Translations under genes and position numbers: made by a program | Notes under the pieces: generated by a model | Database searches by the model: none | What the model saw: only the letters and a program-made list of their open reading frames with translations | What the model was told of the DNA's origin: nothing | In this document: positions 57,491 to 64,000 of the stretch, piece after piece | Layout of the letters: the number at the start of each line of letters is the position of its first letter | How positions within the stretch are numbered: position 1 is the stretch's first letter | DNA from: Lophius americanus | Lineage: Eukaryota > Chordata > Actinopteri > Lophiiformes > Lophiidae | Length of the DNA stretch: 64,000 nucleotides | Direction of reading: 5' to 3' | NCBI GenBank assembly: GCA_037951165.1 | Contig: JBBDHG010000009.1 | Coordinates: forward strand, 15,550,001 to 15,614,000

Positions 57491-60378
57491 AATTCCATAT
57501 CCATATCCATACGATCTTCCAGATAAGCCTCAAAATCTACTCACCTGTTCCACACCCATCAGCAACAAATAAAGGGCACTGATCATATAACAATCCTCCG
57601 ACTCTCAATGAAAGAGGTGATAAACCATAAATATTGTCAAATACACTTTACATAAGCTTAAAAAGGGTCTGGATCTAACCCTACCTGTCACCTTCCACTG
57701 TAAAACATACTTTTATTTGCCTGCATGTGTGGTTCCGTGCTTTGACTGATTATGGCCAATGTGTCTGGGTCTAAACTCCCCTCTGACCTCTCAGTCTATA
57801 CATGGCTGCTTCTTAGTCGTGCCTGGAATACTAATGTTATGAATGTCAATGAAAATCAGATGCTAACAAAGACGGGTGCAGGCCTGCTGTGATGGTGAGG
57901 GGACAAAAGCATCTGTCTGTCTGTTCACGGGTCCTGCTTCAGTTCTGGGGCTGAGCCTCCTGTTGACGGCAACAATGGCGTTTTGCCCCTACTGTCAGCA
58001 TGTTACTGAAAAGAGTCTGTCAGCAGCCTCTTTGTACGGTTCCTCTCGCCGATTGAACCTGTGACACGACTGGATCATTCAAGGCATGGCTTCACAGAAG
58101 ATAAAAGCTTGTGGTATTTCATGCAGGCCATGTGTGCTTTATTTAGAGATGAAAAACCAGCATACCATGTGTATCTGCTTGTCTCTCTTCTTTGTTCAGG
58201 TGAAGCTGATGACTCCTCTCAGTTTTCTCTCCTCTCCTGTTTTCATGGGCTGTTGGACGGAAGCACAGGGGAAGAAGCAGAGGTCAGGACTGAGCCCATG
58301 ATATGAATATACGGTAGAGCAGACAGAGAAGTGCCGCATTTGTCTTCATGTGTGCAACTCGTTTAGAAGCCGAATACGACTGCGTGCTCAAGAATAAGGA
58401 AAGTAAATTCTGGGACGCTTAAAATGTCAGTTTACATGTATTATGCATGAAGCACTCACTCCGTAGTGCGCTATTTAAAGACTGTTATATCTGTGTGAAT
58501 GTTTCATTTTGCGCTGGAAGGCGAAATTAACAATATCTGAATAGAAATATAATCGTGGCAGTCCAGTCCCGTGTTCTGGGCAGGGAACAGTTCAACATCT
58601 ACCTGGAGAATATCGGCACTTTCTCACTTGGTTAATTATCTTTTTTTCAAGGAAGTGACATAGCACGGACTCCTCATACATCTTCGGATGTGACCTTGAT
58701 CAGCATCCGAAATCGTGTATTATTCAGAACTAGAAGAATGCAGGCGATGCTGGCTATTACTGTCAGCGTACGGTACATCTCCGACCAACTGTGTCTAATT
58801 TACAATAAATACTTTTACCTATTTCCCTGAATTTAAATGGCCACAAGTTTCTCCCAGCTGAAAATAATGATACAGCAATGAGAGCCAATTATAATGCTGG
58901 AATTTCAGTCTTGCTGTGCAAAAATAGTAAGCAGCCCTGCTTTGACAGACAATACATTGGAGCCGGTTTCAAAGCGCTGGCACTGGCAACTAAAGCGTCA
59001 AATATGGCAGGAGCTGCTTACGGAGGCATGAACAGCATGCAGCTCTTGCCACATTAGATGATGAAATACAGGCAGGGTATTCTCATTTTGACAGGGACTC
59101 AGTATGCAGAATATCCCAAGAGTATTCTGGCTGATAGAGCCAGCCACATCATCCCACCGACACACCATATTGCCAGCAGACATCGGATTCCTCGGGATGC
59201 AAAACCCAACTGACAGTGGCAACACAACACACTTGCCCATACAGAGGGCTCTGATTACATCTAGAAAAGGCAATCTAAGCCTGAATGAGGAAACAGAGGA
59301 ATCCCAGGAGTGAGGAGATGCACTGCAATGATACTCACTCTTAACAGAGCGCCCTGATTTCAGATAGTACAGAGCACATTCTCTGAATCAACAACATCGC
59401 CACACTGGATACACAATCATAAGGAGTCAAAGAATGGAGCTCATCTGAAGGAGACATCTACAAAATCTTCACCCTATGGTTCAGCACATAAACCCCCAAG
59501 CACTCCAACACTCCAATCCCTCTCCACTTTGTTTCGGTCTGCAATAACAGCAGCATATAGCTGCATAATCACCATCCTCATGTCTGTTATCGGGTACTGA
59601 GCAGCAGAGTGGTCACAATTTGTCCTGAAGCCTGTTGCAGAGGTGGCATGTCCTGAATCCCCTGTTTGGAGATCTATTAAATGGAGGTGGTGGAGAGCAC
59701 CACTGGTGAGGATCTGCATCATTTTTTTGGTTTCCATGGAAACCGTTTCCACAGGAAAGTGGAGCACCAATAGGATCACAGAGCCTCATTGAATCAGTTA
59801 TGGGGGTGAGAAGAAAGCTGAGCACAGACGGCTGAGAAAGCACAATAGGACTCAACCCCGAGGGAGACTGTAAAGGCCAGGTCACCAAGGGTCCAACAAA
59901 ATTGGAAATGAATCAACACTAGTGAAAGAATCTCTCAACCAAAAGCGCTAAATGATTTTCCTTTTAAATAAATCTCTGTCCCCCACAAGTCATTGGCATT
60001 TAAACTCCCAAAATCTGAGGGCAATTTAAACATCAAGGCGTTCACTAATTGAATATCCTCCGCTTATATTTCAGGCTCTGACAATATTATTACATCATCA
60101 AAATCTATGCAAAGCACCTCTAAATACAGCATGTCTTGTATCTATCCCCCACAGTCCAATTCACAGGAGAGACCACAGAGGAAACAGTTGTTTCCAGAAA
60201 GCAGTAAGAATGAAGGGCTCCTGAGATTGTCCCACAGCGTCAAACCAGGGGCTCTGCTCAAAATATGACAATCTGACAAGTACATCCTCTTCACACAGAA
60301 ACTGGCGGGTAGACTAGAGGTCCTCATGAGGCCATTAAGCTCTGAGGATGAGAGGCCAAACCAAATTGGATAAGGTCC

Positions 60379-60485
60379 AACCATTCTCCATCCCACCACT
60401 TATGCTGTGAAAGGTCAAGGGGGAGCTGGAACCTATCCCAGCTGATGTGAGAAACAGGCGGGGTACACTATGGATAAGTCGCCAG
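60379..60485 (-). repeat. SINE-type repeat, copy 3 (3' part only, reversed)
   Basis: CCACTTATGCTGTGAAAGG...GGAGCTGGAACCTATCCCAG...GGGGTACAC is the reverse complement of the 3' part of the repeat at 60591-60923. Confidence 0.65.
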
Positions 60486-60590
60486 TTCACAAATTTTGAA
60501 TATGGTTGAAAACCTTTTGATCATCCAAACTTGGTAGGGTGGCTACTTATCGGCACTCCTGACCCGTGATAGCCTGCTTTGGTTCTCAGC

Positions 60591-60923
60591 ACGTTGGTGC
60601 AGTGAGTAGCACAGCTGCCTCACAGCAAGAAGGTTCTGGCCTTGGGTCCTTTCTATATGGAATTTACATCTTCTCCCTGTGTCTGCAGAAGTTCCCTGTG
60701 GGCACTCTTCCTCCCATAGTCCAAAAAATGCATTTAGGTGAACTGATAGCTGTGTATGAATGAGACCATCAATGGTTGTCTGTTTCTATGCGTTGGCCCT
60801 GTGATGAACTCGTGACTCGTCAGGGTGTACCCCCTGCCTCTCATGTAATGTCAGCGGAAATAGGTTCCAGCCTCCATGCAACCCTGAAGAGGATAAGTGG
60901 TTACAAAAAATGGATGATAGATG
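60591..60923 (+). repeat. tRNA-like SINE-type repeat, copy 2
   Basis: TTGGTGCAGTGAGTAGCACA, CTCACAGCAAGAAGGTTCTG, TCCCATAGTCCAAAAAATGC and CAGGGTGTACCCCCTGCCTC...GATAAGTGG...AAATGGATG match copy 1 (30475-30778) in order. No coding potential. Confidence 0.7.
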
Positions 60924-63034
60924 TTTTGGTTCCGTTTTATCACCCGCTAAAGATCAAAGAAGAAAAATATCCTTCTCTTTGCTTTTTCAATGTTGACATC
61001 TTCTTCTGTTTCACTGATTGTGTGAGTATCCAGGTGATTGACTGTTTCTTCCCTCTGATTGCTTGGCGTTTCATCGTACCTGTAAGTGCTGCTTTCCACA
61101 ACAGCCAGAACACCCTTGCCTTGGAAATGTGATCCATCGACAGGACACCTAAATGTCTTCATTTTGATAGCGCCCTGTCCTTTACAATATACGTGCTATT
61201 GGCTGGGGACGTGTCTCGTGTTGGACATATTTAACCTCATCCTGCCAATCATGTGGGCGACCTTTAGTGTGATGTCACAGGTCAGAGAACAGCAGGGGGT
61301 TTGATCGGCTACACTTCCTTTGGAGGCAGGAAAGCAAGAGAGGAAGTGACAATTCTTCCTTCTACACCTCATAGCTGGGTTTGACCTCAATTTCTCACCG
61401 GCCCTGAAAAAAGCCAACTTCTTAACTGTAAAGTCAACTTCATATTAAAGGATAATGAGCAATGATGCAGTTTACAGCCAGGATAAAACGTTTATAAACA
61501 CTTTTAATAAAATGAGAAGTTTACAGCTCCGGATGCCAGCGCTCCCTGTTGATCTCCGAGATCCATATACACCCTCCCTTAAAATAGCAATGACTATGAG
61601 GGCAATTGCCACTACCTACATATTTCCTAATGGCCGTTTTAATGGAGGTAATCATTAGGTAGAATTATCACCTAATCTGGATTTATTGATTTTACGGTGT
61701 GACTCCACCACCAGGGGAAAAGATAAACCACCATGATGGAGAAACAATCCCCACTGTGATCAGGGGGCATCACTCAATTAATCACTCCCTCTCTCCCTCC
61801 CCACAACTAACACCCTTTGTTCTTCACACCTCAGTGGTTTTTCATTTTCTTTACACACCGGGTAAAAATGTATTTACTGATTTGGAGTATGTCATTATTC
61901 GGGCTTAGGTTGCAGAATGAATTCATTATGTAGTCAACCAGTTCCTTGGTTGTTAATGGCTAGATGAAAAAGAGTGCAGCCTGTGGGAATGTGACTGGAA
62001 GGCACTATTTTGATAATGATGAAAGGTGACACTGTGTCCACTTCTTTAGCAAGTCAACAGCAAACATTAGCCAGACCTCGTCTCTTTATAGCAGCTTACT
62101 CGGGCAGCAGCCCATATCTTTCAGTTCCACAAAGATGCAATCAAAGAGCGGCGAGGAATCTCTTTATGAAACTCCTTTCAAACATCTGCAACTGCTTCCA
62201 TAATTACACATCGTCCACCTCTCTCCAGTGACACCATGATAGAGAACAGCAGACAAAGTACTTGTTGTTATTTTCCTTAACTCGTGCCTGTCTAAGTTAA
62301 CTAGTTGCATCGTACACCGCCACACATCCCAGACCCCAAGGCTAGCCCTCTGTCTCCGAGGAGCCAGAGGCCTGGGGGGCGTCACAGTGTCCCTTTGAAG
62401 TCGAACGATTAAAGAGGAAAGACCTGTCGAATGGGGATGACGGGGCTAAGGTTGGATGAGGGGGAGGATCAGTATGAGGGACAGGAAAGGCTGTGAATAC
62501 TGAGAGCTTGGGGCCCCGTGGGATATAATTAAGAGTGAGGTTTTTTTAGCGAGGGTTACGAAAACACAGCAAGGATACCAGCAGCCTTCCAAGTCAAGGT
62601 AAGGGTTCATTATTACATACACAGAAGGGGCCAAGGTTGTTAAAATCCAACAAGTTTTTTTTTCACTGACCGCCCCACCCCCCCAACACCATGGGCCCTG
62701 TGAGTTGACGAGCAGCCGAATGATAACCTTTTCGATCCCAGTTAAATCCTAGAGCCCAGTAGAGCTTGAGAATCAGGCAGCCTCTAGCTCACAGATTCCA
62801 CAATTTCTCATTGTCTCATGTACAACCCTTGTGTAGGAACTAAACAGGGCCTGGAAGAGGAATTATCACCTTCCATGCAAAAGTTGCAACCTATAAAAGC
62901 CTGATGGGAGAAAGTGCACCTCTGTACATAAACTCTCGTGCACACTTGTGACACTGATGCAGATGGTGAGATAAAGACTTGAAACCAGATTTTAAAATGA
63001 TGACTAACAATTGATTTGACCTTATCCAATATTC

Positions 63035-63616
63035 ACTAGGCCTATTGTCATTGCTATATTGTTATTCGTGACAGCAAGAGTATATCCTAGAAAAGCCCCC
63101 AATCCCTCGTGTTGTACAATCAATCCTCGATTGAATTCTTAAATTAAATGTGAAACTATTGTACCCCTACTGGGTAAAATATGAGCTATTAGAGAAAAAT
63201 CAGATACACGATAGATCAATATACATTCATCAAATTGGCACCAAATCGGACCAACAGTTAGGAATCTATGTCCAAACAGTGTTTTTCGGAAAAAGAAGCT
63301 CCCCCAATGAGTGGAAAATTAAATATTAGAGCAAAATATGACATATGAGGGACAGATCTCCTGAAGTCGATTCATATCACCAAATATGGACTAAATCAGA
63401 GAAATAGTTTACAAATGATGGCCCCAAAACGTTTGGAGATAAAGCTCCCCCTAGTGTCAGAAATATACAACTGACCTTTCCAAGAATTAATCCAGTTCTT
63501 CCTCGTACTAAGGGCTATGTAAGTATGAAATTGGAAAATAATCCATGAAATTATTTTTGGGAACGATTAATCAATGATACTTTAATATCCCCAATATTTC
63601 AGGGATATAATTACAG
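63035..63616 (+). repeat. family-R interspersed repeat, copy 5 (near full length)
   Basis: Begins CACTAGGCC, has two internal modules (about 63170-63310 and 63311-63460) with the GCTCCCCC junction repeated, and ends TTCAGGGATATAATTACAG, matching the end of copy 1. Confidence 0.8.
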
Positions 63617-64000
63617 ATTCAGGTCATCATAATCTAGATCAAACCAGCCGAGTAAAGCATCTTTCAATGGGAAAGGAAATGTCCAAAGAGGACAGAGGTT
63701 CATTTTTGAATTGAGTGAATCACTGTAGGGTAGACAGAACCCACTCCAGACACTCCAGTTTTCTCTCCAGAAAAGCTAATGACAGCCCTCGCATAATAAT
63801 TACCACCAATGCCATAAGTCCTTATCACAATGCAGGTCGAATTCACTCATTGGCTGTCATTACCTTTGTGGCTGTAAGTTAAGCAATCTGATTGCTGTAA
63901 ACCCATAAATACCTCGTGATTTAAACAATTTTTCATCAATTATTTGATTTGTAAAACATATACACGTTCAGAAAAATTATAAAAACTGATTTATCATTGA

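Larger units (their letters stand above)
48511..64000 (-). other. region upstream of the tspan18 start exon
   Basis: No recognisable coding exon on either strand over 15.5 kb. As the start exon is spliced to an upstream noncoding exon, this is probably largely a 5' UTR intron of tspan18. About 48.5-56 kb is mostly non-repetitive apart from the GTGTGTTT repeat; 56.2-63.6 kb contains dispersed repeats. No sign of cd82 was seen. Confidence 0.5.

Noticed and set aside
48511..64000. Possible additional coding gene (for example cd82) upstream of tspan18
   Set aside because: No tetraspanin CCG motif, signal peptide or other family motif was seen in any frame; the open frames are short and unlike known proteins.

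Overview
This window is vertebrate nuclear DNA, almost certainly from a teleost fish of percomorph type. The genes are split by GT-AG introns, gene density is low, microsatellites are plentiful, and the interspersed repeats are of kinds typical of fish: decayed L2-like LINE reverse transcriptase, a Tc1-type DNA transposon, and tRNA-like SINE modules. Nothing bacterial or viral was seen.

Two protein-coding genes are supported in full. On the + strand, alx4 (aristaless-like homeobox 4) has four coding exons (2030-2369, 12399-12712, 19159-19287, 19802-20122) that join in frame to 367 codons. It has a complete Q50 paired-class homeodomain and a C-terminal OAR motif. On the - strand, tspan18 (tetraspanin-18) has seven coding exons (48477 down to 42703) that join to 246 codons. 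It has four membrane segments and the CCG/PESCC large-loop signature. The two genes converge, 3' end to 3' end, across about 20 kb of repeat-rich DNA. Whether each is the a or b teleost paralogue cannot be decided here.

Layout: 1-2029 is the alx4 upstream region, with a palindromic TAAT(N3)ATTA site and an alternating purine-pyrimidine tract. 2030-20122 is alx4, with introns of 10.0, 6.4 and 0.5 kb. Intron 2 holds a decayed L2-like LINE that is interrupted by a second repeat. 20123 to about 22.65 kb is the probable alx4 3' UTR. About 22.7-40.9 kb is intergenic, with a tandemly duplicated, frame-broken coding-like remnant (23.77-24.3 kb), several repeats, a LINE fragment at 34.6 kb and a Tc1-like fossil at 39.2-40.4 kb. 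About 40.9-42.7 kb is the tspan18 3' flank or 3' UTR, holding an unusual minisatellite and a long CA repeat. 42.7-48.5 kb is the tspan18 coding part. 48.5-64 kb lies upstream of the tspan18 start codon, with no recognisable coding exon; noncoding 5' exons could lie there.

Functionally, alx4 is a transcription factor of craniofacial and limb mesenchyme and tspan18 is a membrane scaffold protein. They share a chromosomal neighbourhood (ALX4-CD82-TSPAN18 in mammals) rather than a pathway. The most interesting non-gene signals are a repeat family seen five times (called family R here), with an internally duplicated module and a recurrent CCCCTAG-type junction; its insertion inside a LINE; and the tandem coding-like remnant downstream of alx4.
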